From contig RXJR01000003.1 of NCBI GenBank assembly GCA_003963305.1, forward strand, positions 203,383 to 267,382: a stretch of 64,000 nt of DNA, in the 5' to 3' direction. Under the pieces are notes generated by a model, which worked only from the letters and a program-made list of their open reading frames with translations, searched no databases and had not been told where the DNA came from. Made by a program: the position numbers and the translations under genes. The stretch comes from Candidatus Melainabacteria bacterium (GTDB taxonomy: Bacteria > Cyanobacteriota > Vampirovibrionia > Obscuribacterales > Obscuribacteraceae). Below are positions 56,594 through 64,000 of the stretch, piece after piece; the first letter of the stretch is position 1, and each line of letters starts with the position of its first letter.

Positions 56594-59500
56594 ATGCGAA
56601 AGCTAACCCTTACACTCGTCTCGTTATGTCTGTTGCTGTCGCCGCAGATTTGTTTTGCCGATAGCGTAATCTGGGCGAAGGAGAAAAGCAACGGACAAAG
56701 CGCCTTCGATGCTAAGAATTACGGTCAAGCGCTTCGAGTATTTGAATCGGCGCGAAAGCGGATGGAGTCGAGTCCTGGCAGTGATAAGTCAGACCTCGCT
56801 GCTTGTTGGCTCTGGATTGGTTTTATCTATTCAGCCCAAAATCAGTACGCAAAAGCTGAAGCCGCTGATAAACGAGCTCTGGCGACTTGTGAGAAGTCAG
56901 CGGGGGCTGACGGGCTTGAGGTCGTGCCCTTCTTGAATAACCTGGCTGCTCTGTACAGCGAGACGGAGCGGTACTCCGAAGCCGAGCCGCTCTACAGAAG
57001 GGCTCTAGCTATACGCGAAAAGCAGCTCGGATCCAACAACCATGATGTAGCGACTTCTTTGAATAATCTGGCTCTCCTCTACAACAATCTGGGGCGTTAT
57101 CGTGATGCCGAGTCTCTGTATAAACGCTGCTTAGTTATCGAACAGACTCGTTCGTGGAGCAATTCCTATTTAGTGCTGTTAAACAATCTGGCTGAGCTCT
57201 ATCGCGATCAGGGTCGGTATTCAGAGGCAGAGCCGCTTTACAAAAAGTCCATTGCTCTGCAAGAAAAGTCGGTTGGTTCTGAGCACATTTCACTTGCTAC
57301 ACCCATTAACAATCTGGGTTTGCTTTACCGCTATCAGGGGCGATACTCAGACGCCGAATCTCTCTATAAGAGAGCTATCGTTATTTATGAAAAGGCAGGC
57401 GATGCGTTCGAACCAGACCTTGCCAGAGCCTTAAGTAATCTGGCTGGTCTTTACGATGAGCAGGGGCGGTACACTGAAGCCGAGCCTATTTACAAGAGGG
57501 CGGCGACGATAAGCGAGAAGGTGCTCGGTCCTGAAAGCCCTGATTATGCGACTGTTTTAGTTAATATCGCTTTGCTCTATGAGTCCGAAGGACGTTACTC
57601 CGAAGCCGAACCTCTCTATAAAAGAGCCTTGTCAATTTTAGAGAAGGCGCTTGGTCCGGACCATCCTCGTGTTGCTACGGCATTAAATAACCTGGCTGGT
57701 TTCTACAACGACCAGGGACGTTACGCAGAAGCTGAACCTCTCTTCAAAAGAGCTCTTGCAATACGTGAGAAAAAGCTTGATGCGGACCATCCGTCAATGG
57801 CAAAATCCTTAAGCAGTCTTGCTGCACTTTATAATCGCCAGGGACGTTTTCCTGAAGCTGAGGTACTGTACAAAAGGTCTCTGGCGATCAGTGAAAAGGC
57901 GCTTGGTCTGAATCACTCTGAGGTCGCCCAATGCCTGGATACTCTGGCGACGTTTTATGAGAGCCAGGGGCGATATGCCGAGGCCGAACCCCTGTATTTG
58001 AGAGCGGTTGCTATTTATGAGAAGAAGCTCGATGCCGACCATCCGTTATGCACTGGTAGTCTGAAAAATCTAGCCAGGTTGTATGAAGATGAGGAGCGTT
58101 ATGCCGAAGCTGGACTTCTATTTAGTCGAGCGCTCGCTTTGGAGGCGAAGCGTCTGGGAGCGCGAAGGGTCATTGATCCATTCGTCGTAGCGGCGGCACA
58201 GAGACGTTTTGACATGGTGGCGCCACTCGAGACTCTTGCAAAATTTGGAAGCGGAAAAGCTCTCGAAAGAAGTGAAAAGTCAGTCGCTCCAGTCTCGCAG
58301 ATCAGCGACAGTGCAGAGCAGAGTTTCGCTAGAGAAATTGAATGTTTGAAACTACTGCAAGCCGATTCGCATGCAGATGTGCTCCCACGCCTCAGCGATG
58401 TACTTGTAACCCGCAAAAAAATGTTTGGCAGCGCCGATCCAAGAACTGCTGAAGTTTTGCTGCAACTGGGAATTATCAGTAAAACTCTCGGGGGGAGCGC
58501 AAAGACTCAATCGAATTCCGCATATTCATCTCTAGTAAATTTCGGACGTGAACTTTGTTCGCGCACCGCTAATGGTGCTTCAAGTAAGAAGAATAAAGCA
58601 ACGAATTCGGCAATTATAGAATCGATGGGCGGAGATGAAAACACCCGATTCTTTGTTGCAAATGCATTGCTGTGCCTTGGAAATTTATTAGCCAGCAACG
58701 ATGAAATTGATAAAGCGAGGGACGCTCTTAGCGTCTCTGAGAAGTGCTTCCTTGCTCAACCTGGCAGCAAAAACGGAAAGGAGCAGGCTTCGGTTCAAAG
58801 TCTTTTGAGTTTGTCTGAATCCTGGATGAACCTGGGCAATTATGCCAGGAGCCAGGAGCTTATTGCCAGAGCGTCCGATTTTGCCACCACGAAAATCGCT
58901 AAATACAACTGCGCCGTTCTGGATGCCAGACTTAAATTGGAGCAAGCCGATTATGGTGCCGCTCTCGACAGTGCTAAATCCAATCTTCTCGCGAGCGGCG
59001 AAGCAATCTCCTGTCTTCACTCTGATGATGAGAAAAGTGCGGCATTACTGGATTCATATAAAATCATTATCGAGTCAGCTTTATCGATGGATAAACTCCA
59101 AGAAGCCCGCGACTTTACCGATCAGGCACTCAACCTGCCGGGGCTGAGTAAGCCCAGCCGAGTGAATCTTCTGGTTCTCAGAGCAACCATTGATTTCCAG
59201 GAAGGTTCCTTCGAAAAGGCAAATCAGTTATTACAAGCGGTTGAGTATCTAAATGATGAAACTGACAGCAAACTAGATCAAGCGGCTTTTACTCAGGCTG
59301 CAGCTACAAGGGGACTTGTGTTTGAGCGCCTTGGTAAACTGGCTGAGGCTCAGCGTTATCTAGGCTGGGCGCTCAACTGGGATAAGAGCAATCGCAGTTC
59401 GGATGGCTTGCTTGCTACAGCACGCGATTGCAATGGTCTCGCCCTTATCGAGATAGATCGCATCGCTGCTAATGACAAAGACGGCGATGCCGACCGAGCC

Positions 59501-61210
59501 AGGTACTACGCGCTTGAAGGTTCACGACGCATCAATAGTTACATAAATACTGCTTTCCCGGGACTATCGATTGGTCAGCAGTGCGCGTTTCTGGCAGTTG
59601 CAAAACAGCAGCGGGACGCTATTCTCACGACTTGCCAGAGTCGGGAATCAATTGGTGCTGCTTACAGCCTGATGATGCGATGGAAGGGACTCTTGCTGGA
59701 GTCACTTCGTACGAAAGGTGCCATCAAGGTTGCCGTTCAAGCTAATCCGGATCTAAAACAAAAGCAAGAGCAACTGGAAAGTAAGATTCGCCTGCTCGCA
59801 TATCTTGCAAATCAAGGTGGAGGCACTACAAGTGATGCGCATCTGCACTGCGTATATGTGGATGAAACAGCTGAACGAGAGCGATTAGAGCGAGAAATAT
59901 CTGCAGCTTCTGGTGTTGTTTTGAAAGATCCTTTGTCTGATATGGGCGCGGATGGTTTTAGAACTCTGCTGAAGTCAGACGAAGCATTCATCGATGTTCT
60001 GCTTTACAAACCGCTCAACGAAGCATCCGAACATTACGCTGTAGTCGCGATGAAAAATGGCGCCAGTGGTGAACCGCAGTTTTTTGATCTGGGAAAGCGC
60101 GATGAAATCGATGCCACTATTCGGAAATGGCGATTCGGTGTCACCGGGTCCGTGTCTGAACTGGGAAGAGATATTCATCGTATTGATGCGGATTCGACTT
60201 CAAAAATGGATCTCAAAGATTTTGATGTGCTAACTGCAAAAATATCTGATAATTTGCTGTCGAATGCGCACCTACAGCAATACCTCGGAGCGGACGTCAA
60301 ACATCTCTGGCTCTGTCCCGAAGGCGAGTTTGGACGAGTGCCCTGGCCTGCTGTTGCACTGCTGCGTGGTCTAACAAGTCAGTCGATATCTCAAGTCGAC
60401 AGTCCACGCGAATTTGTATTTCTGAGGCAGGAAAGAGCCGCCGTTGCTGCTGGTGACAAAAGCAGTTCGAATAAGATTTTGTTAGCTGGTCTCAGTAACT
60501 TTCACAAGGCTGGACTCAATAATCTTGATGGTGCACTCAAGGAAGTCGAAACGATAAAGCAATTAGCGGACAGCTTTGGTAGAGACGTGGACTACCTTCC
60601 GGAGGATGAAGCCACCAAGTACGCTGTCAAAATGAAATTAACCACTGCAGAGACGGCGCACATCGCCACCCATGGCTTCGCTCGGAGCACCGATGGCGGG
60701 GCGGGTGCGGTATCAGACTCTGCGACGCGAAGCGGAGCGTCACGTTTTACGATGGTGCGTGATGGCGGCGGTTTCAGGCTTGCATCCGGGCGTAACCCAC
60801 TTAGCGAATGTGGTATCTATCTGGCTTATCCAAAGAAGAGAGAATTTTCTAGAGGTGATCAGGCACCAAATATTCTCACCGCTGATGAAATCATCGGTTT
60901 GGATCTAAGCAAGTGCCACACAGTGACGCTGTCTGCCTGCGAGACAGGACTGGGGAGAGCATTGAGCGGTCAAGGTGTCTTCGGACTGCGCTCTGCGATA
61001 ATAAGCGCCGGCGCAAGATCAGTTTTGATGTCACTGTGGAGCGTACCAGACGATGCTACGCAAGAACTCATGAAACGATTCTATTCCAATCTCTGGAAAG
61101 AAGGCATGACCAAGCAAGATGCACTGTCTGATGCACAAAACTACATTCGACAGCAACCGAAATGGAGTGCTCCCAGCAATTGGGCTGCGTGGGTTCTGGT
61201 TGGGGAATGA
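56594..61210 (+). CDS. Large exported TPR-CHAT protein
   Basis: The 1538-residue protein begins with a signal peptide (about 1-22, ending ICFADS). Eleven kinesin-light-chain-type TPRs with a 42-residue period follow (about 60-530; e.g. LNNLAALYSETERYSEAEPL), then a long helical region with further weak repeats, and a C-terminal CHAT domain (about 1230-1538). The CHAT peptidase residues are intact: His1360 in IATHGFARS and Cys1449 in LSACETGLG, with SVLMSLWSVPDDAT after. CHAT is a caspase-clan protease fold; in TPR-CHAT proteins the TPRs bind partners. The export signal is notable because many studied CHAT proteins act in the cytoplasm. No CRISPR genes are nearby. No regulated target is evident. 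Confidence 0.93.
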   Translation: MRKLTLTLVSLCLLLSPQICFADSVIWAKEKSNGQSAFDAKNYGQALRVFESARKRMESSPGSDKSDLAACWLWIGFIYSAQNQYAKAEAADKRALATCEKSAGADGLEVVPFLNNLAALYSETERYSEAEPLYRRALAIREKQLGSNNHDVATSLNNLALLYNNLGRYRDAESLYKRCLVIEQTRSWSNSYLVLLNNLAELYRDQGRYSEAEPLYKKSIALQEKSVGSEHISLATPINNLGLLYRYQGRYSDAESLYKRAIVIYEKAGDAFEPDLARALSNLAGLYDEQGRYTEAEPIYKRAATISEKVLGPESPDYATVLVNIALLYESEGRYSEAEPLYKRALSILEKALGPDHPRVATALNNLAGFYNDQGRYAEAEPLFKRALAIREKKLDADHPSMAKSLSSLAALYNRQGRFPEAEVLYKRSLAISEKALGLNHSEVAQCLDTLATFYESQGRYAEAEPLYLRAVAIYEKKLDADHPLCTGSLKNLARLYEDEERYAEAGLLFSRALALEAKRLGARRVIDPFVVAAAQRRFDMVAPLETLAKFGSGKALERSEKSVAPVSQISDSAEQSFAREIECLKLLQADSHADVLPRLSDVLVTRKKMFGSADPRTAEVLLQLGIISKTLGGSAKTQSNSAYSSLVNFGRELCSRTANGASSKKNKATNSAIIESMGGDENTRFFVANALLCLGNLLASNDEIDKARDALSVSEKCFLAQPGSKNGKEQASVQSLLSLSESWMNLGNYARSQELIARASDFATTKIAKYNCAVLDARLKLEQADYGAALDSAKSNLLASGEAISCLHSDDEKSAALLDSYKIIIESALSMDKLQEARDFTDQALNLPGLSKPSRVNLLVLRATIDFQEGSFEKANQLLQAVEYLNDETDSKLDQAAFTQAAATRGLVFERLGKLAEAQRYLGWALNWDKSNRSSDGLLATARDCNGLALIEIDRIAANDKDGDADRARYYALEGSRRINSYINTAFPGLSIGQQCAFLAVAKQQRDAILTTCQSRESIGAAYSLMMRWKGLLLESLRTKGAIKVAVQANPDLKQKQEQLESKIRLLAYLANQGGGTTSDAHLHCVYVDETAERERLEREISAASGVVLKDPLSDMGADGFRTLLKSDEAFIDVLLYKPLNEASEHYAVVAMKNGASGEPQFFDLGKRDEIDATIRKWRFGVTGSVSELGRDIHRIDADSTSKMDLKDFDVLTAKISDNLLSNAHLQQYLGADVKHLWLCPEGEFGRVPWPAVALLRGLTSQSISQVDSPREFVFLRQERAAVAAGDKSSSNKILLAGLSNFHKAGLNNLDGALKEVETIKQLADSFGRDVDYLPEDEATKYAVKMKLTTAETAHIATHGFARSTDGGAGAVSDSATRSGASRFTMVRDGGGFRLASGRNPLSECGIYLAYPKKREFSRGDQAPNILTADEIIGLDLSKCHTVTLSACETGLGRALSGQGVFGLRSAIISAGARSVLMSLWSVPDDATQELMKRFYSNLWKEGMTKQDALSDAQNYIRQQPKWSAPSNWAAWVLVGE

Positions 61211-61277
61211 GCATTAGCGCGCTGTGAATTGCGAGGCGCTGACAAATCTTTGCTTTGGAACGGTTCTTTTGGGTGCG

Positions 61278-62003
61278 TCAGTGAAATAGCTGGTCGTAAA
61301 CTCTATCTACAACCTCATCTTCGCTTTCGACGACATCATCTGTTTTTGATAAAAGAAACCGACTGACAAAAATAAGAATACCGATCGCCAGGCTGCCCAG
61401 TCCCCACTGGGCGATTCGAATGGCATGTTCGGTTAGGACGTCTCGTAGGCAGGCACTTTGAGGGAAGTGCGGGTCGGTCCTGACTGAGAGCGTACCGTTG
61501 TTATCAATGGATGAGAATTTGAAGTGTTCGGCTGATTGGAGCGGTGTGTGAACCGGCTTGTTAGAGGCTATTTGTGGATATTTGCGAGTCATTCGGTTGT
61601 CGAAATCGTTATCTCTGGCGCAGTCTCCACTCTGACTGAAATTATCAATCGATGAGTAAAACCGCGGACCAGCGGGCGCTAACTTCTGCCGATTGAAATA
61701 CGTTTTCCCTCTGAACTTGTAGGAGTAATCTAGAGATGCATCTTTGAAGAAGATCACATCTGGTTCAAGTGGAAAGCTGCGAAACACAGGCGCATTCACT
61801 GATATTAGGTTGCCTGGAACAACGGACCAGCCACTTGAGCTTTCAATTTGTCTGTACTCCATGTAAGCGTTTCCGCAAAGGTAGATGCCGACTACAATGA
61901 ATGCTGGTGCGATGATTGGATTGAGGAGGTACTGAAAAAATGCATCATCCCATTCAGTCGGTCCCCTTCTGTAGGGGCTGTTATCGTAGATTTTAGTAGC
62001 CAT
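61278..62003 (-). CDS. DUF3592-like membrane protein
   Basis: The 241-residue protein has one membrane helix near the start (PIIAPAFIVVGIYLCGNAY) and one near the end (LGSLAIGILIFVSRFLL), flanking an extracytoplasmic part. The strand pattern SGWSVVPGNLISV, then LDYSYKFRGKTYF resembles the DUF3592 family, whose function is unknown. The tail is acidic (DDVVESEDEVVD). It converges on the TPR-CHAT gene with 67 bp between. No cotranscribed neighbour is evident. Confidence 0.72.
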   Translation of the reverse strand: MATKIYDNSPYRRGPTEWDDAFFQYLLNPIIAPAFIVVGIYLCGNAYMEYRQIESSSGWSVVPGNLISVNAPVFRSFPLEPDVIFFKDASLDYSYKFRGKTYFNRQKLAPAGPRFYSSIDNFSQSGDCARDNDFDNRMTRKYPQIASNKPVHTPLQSAEHFKFSSIDNNGTLSVRTDPHFPQSACLRDVLTEHAIRIAQWGLGSLAIGILIFVSRFLLSKTDDVVESEDEVVDRVYDQLFH

Positions 62004-62217
62004 TAAAGAGCTCCTCGATTATCACAATCATACCTGAGAAATTTAGCCAGGCAGTTTGAGTTGCGACGTGATGCGGGCGAGGTAACAGTGCCGAGCTCCT
62101 CTCCTGTGCCCGTGCATTCAGAACCAGTGCATCAGTTATGTGCTACAGGAATTATTAATACGGACTGGATTAAGCGCTATAATCGACGCGGTCACCGCGA
62201 GTTCCTCAAAATCCAAA

Positions 62218-62730
62218 ATGATAACCAGACCAAAACCTGAAGAATATAATCCCTATTACGCTAAATACGTCGGCATGGTGCCAGATGATTCCCCGCTCTT
62301 GGTGCTAAACAGGTTGAAGGAATCGAGCTATAGATTGTTCAACGAGCTCAGCGATGACAAAGCTCACTTTGCCTATGCTGATGGCAAATGGACTGTGAAG
62401 GAAGTGTTGGGGCATATCATAGACGCAGAGCGTACCTTCGGGTATCGTTTGTTTTCCTTCTCGCGCGATTATGCGGAACTGCCTTCATTTGACCAGAATG
62501 TATACGTGAGTAATGGTAATTTCAACAGTCGCACTATACAAAATCTCGCTTCTGAGTTCAGGACAACACGCGAATCCAACATCTACCTTATAGAGTCTCT
62601 TACTGACGAACAACTGGATCGTAAAGGCGTTGCAAGCGGAAATGAAGTCACGGTGCGGGCTCTAATTTACATGCTTATCGGGCATGAGTTGCATCACTTG
62701 AGTGTATTGAACGAACGGTATTTTAGCTGA
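62218..62730 (+). CDS. DinB-family (four-helix metal-binding) protein
   Basis: From the ATG at 62218 the 170-residue protein fits DinB/YfiT-like enzymes: KWTVKEVLGHIIDAERTFGY contains the first histidine, and GHELHHLSVL near the C-terminus supplies the others of a metal-binding His triad. Such proteins include thiol-S-transferases and damage-inducible proteins of unknown activity. The upstream frame (to 62140) lacks conservation-like features; no Shine-Dalgarno sequence decides the start. Appears monocistronic. Confidence 0.82.
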   Translation: MITRPKPEEYNPYYAKYVGMVPDDSPLLVLNRLKESSYRLFNELSDDKAHFAYADGKWTVKEVLGHIIDAERTFGYRLFSFSRDYAELPSFDQNVYVSNGNFNSRTIQNLASEFRTTRESNIYLIESLTDEQLDRKGVASGNEVTVRALIYMLIGHELHHLSVLNERYFS

Positions 62731-62956
62731 GCGCCTGTATGGTTTTTTCTCGCTGCAGAAGATCCGATCAAGTTCGCGCCTTCTACTTGGCTCCAAGACA
62801 TCAGTCTCCGCGACAGACAATTTCGGATGCCGAGTCAAGAATATCTCTTGAAGACTCCAACCATCTAATTCTGCTCATTGTTTCAACCGATAGAGTAAAC
62901 TGCTGAGGTTTATTCTTGTCCGGCTTAAATTAGATGGCACACCATGGAGGTGCAAA

Positions 62957-63730
62957 GTGATTCAATCGTCAATTCATTTGCTTTTGTGGATCGTCGGCTC
63001 AGTCGCTTGTGCAGTCCTGGGACTTTTTACTTTTGAAAAGATTCGGCCCAAGTATGTCATGTCTGAAAATTCTGAGTTCCTGGTGTCATCAGTAGCAATA
63101 GTTGGAACGCTTGTTTCTGTGCTACTTGGACTTCTGATATCAACAGCGGCAGACCAATACAAAGACATGGAAGCGTGCGTCGATTCCGAAGCAACAGCTG
63201 TTGGTGAGATGTTCCGATTGTCGCGAGGACTTCCTCCACAAAAAGGAAAGCGACTTCAATTGGCTTGCATTCGCTATTGCGATGCCATATTGAATGATGA
63301 GTGGGCCGCCATGAAGAAGGGAGGGCTAAGCGATCAGGTGACGGCTGCTTTCCTAGAAATGAATGATGCAATGACTGACATCAAACCGCAAAATGCCGAG
63401 TACTCGGGTATTCAAATAGAACTCCTGCGCGCACTTAGAGAGCTGAGCAATCACAGACGCGAGCGCATTATTTCGGTCAGAAGCCATACCTTTGCTCAGA
63501 TGTTACCAATGCTTTTGATATGCAGCCTGGTTCTTCTCTGTAATGCATATCTGTTTTCGTCCGCGAGTCCTTCAAGACTGCACATTATGCTGATTGCTCT
63601 TATTGGCACGGTTTTGGGAGCGAACTTCGGCATTCTCGATTTGCTCGATCATCCGTTTACTGGAGCCGCCAGCATTTCTCCAGAACAATTTCAAATCAAC
63701 GAAGAGGCTATGAAGCGATTTCTTCTATAG
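62957..63730 (+). CDS. DUF4239 (bestrophin-like) membrane protein
   Basis: The 257-residue protein has four membrane helices: two near the N-terminus (about 5-25 and 42-62, VAIVGTLVSVLLGLLISTAA) and two near the C-terminus (about 184-203 and 210-228), with a helical cytoplasmic segment (YKDMEACVDSEATAVGEMF) between. This fits the DUF4239 family, thought to be distantly related to bestrophin channels; no function is established. The GTG start at 62957 has GGAGGT five bases upstream, which is decisive. Confidence 0.82.
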   Translation: MIQSSIHLLLWIVGSVACAVLGLFTFEKIRPKYVMSENSEFLVSSVAIVGTLVSVLLGLLISTAADQYKDMEACVDSEATAVGEMFRLSRGLPPQKGKRLQLACIRYCDAILNDEWAAMKKGGLSDQVTAAFLEMNDAMTDIKPQNAEYSGIQIELLRALRELSNHRRERIISVRSHTFAQMLPMLLICSLVLLCNAYLFSSASPSRLHIMLIALIGTVLGANFGILDLLDHPFTGAASISPEQFQINEEAMKRFLL

Positions 63731-63792
63731 TCTGATGGCGGTCAAATTATTTGCGCATGAAAGACAGTTCGTCGGTCTTACTTTGTCTGTCG

Positions 63793-63999
63793 CTAGGTAT
63801 CATATTCTCCATTCCAGGGCGGATGGAACTGTAGATCGCCGGGTTCCATTGTGACGGTGTCTCCACATTCTTCGGACGATGTATCGAGCATACCAAAAAC
63901 GCTTCTGTGTATTTCGCTGAAAGCTGCCACTAGAACCGCTGATCGCGGCCAGTTTTCAACGGGATGAAACTGGCGCCGGATTTGTCGTCTCGTTAGCAT
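63793..63999 (-). CDS. Hypothetical protein, possibly cut by the right edge
   Basis: A 68-codon frame runs from an ATG at 63999 to a stop at 63793 and ends GDLQFHPPWNGEYDT. The composition looks coding and no competing frame is stronger, but the ATG is one base from the window edge, so this may be the C-terminal part of a longer gene. No family recognised. Confidence 0.45.
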   Translation of the reverse strand: MLTRRQIRRQFHPVENWPRSAVLVAAFSEIHRSVFGMLDTSSEECGDTVTMEPGDLQFHPPWNGEYDT

Positions 64000-64000
64000 C

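Noticed and set aside
56594..61210. CRISPR-linked TPR-CHAT effector (gRAMP partner)
   Set aside because: A signal peptide is present, and there are no cas genes or repeat arrays in the window.

Overview
The window looks like a chromosomal segment of a Gram-negative bacterium of roughly even G+C. The best guess is a non-photosynthetic relative of the cyanobacteria (Vampirovibrionia/Melainabacteria, Obscuribacter-like). That placement is inference. It rests on the mix of Hanks-type kinases with a YRD catalytic motif, kinesin-light-chain-type TPR and CHAT proteins, caspase-like/TonB fusions, a futalosine-route gene (mqnA), and long exported Gln/Gly/Met-rich repeat proteins. No rRNA, tRNA, CRISPR array, insertion sequence or prophage was found.

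Layout. 1-3.9 kb: an RND efflux pump and its lipoprotein adaptor (pump gene cut by the left edge), a divergent TetR regulator with a doubled operator, and a nucleotidyltransferase. 4.1-8.1 kb: a glycogen-debranching GH13 enzyme carrying a long N-terminal extension with a zincin-like HExxH motif, and a small membrane protein. 8.2-12.5 kb: two exported low-complexity proteins and an S41 protease. 12.7-20.5 kb: a UbiD-type decarboxylase, a membrane-anchored endonuclease/phosphatase-fold protein, cytidine deaminase, the rel-rdgB pair and a Gly-rich exported protein. 20.7-31.8 kb: mixed metabolism (SRPBCC, DUF2071, M50 protease, panE, ybaK, alcohol dehydrogenase, LipM-type octanoyltransferase, pyrimidine-nucleoside phosphorylase, mqnA).

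31.7-44.4 kb is the most unusual part. It holds a lipoprotein, a transmembrane kinase, uppP overlapping a PilZ gene, three exported proteins ending in TonB-C-like domains (one on a repeat linker, one on TPRs, one on a caspase fold that has lost both catalytic residues), rsmI, an N6-adenine-type methyltransferase with an in-frame 15-bp repeat array, and two coupled small genes. 44.5-51.1 kb is a peptidoglycan-precursor block: rpsT, then murC-murB-hydrolase-murF-ddl with overlapping or closely spaced genes. 51.1-61.2 kb: two more kinases, ssb with a clear promoter and terminator, and a 1538-residue exported TPR-CHAT protein. The right end holds DUF3592-like, DinB-like and DUF4239-like proteins and an edge fragment.

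The genes suggest an envelope-centred region: cell-wall synthesis, lipid-carrier recycling, export and signalling through Ser/Thr kinases and PilZ. Two sequence-level patterns cut across the annotation. Short tandem repeats begin on or just after stop codons at four loci. Three unrelated exported proteins share a C-terminal tail built around LxQGL. No complete, certain new system could be shown; the best leads are the caspase-like/TonB cluster, the HExxH-debranching fusion, and the shared C-terminal tail.
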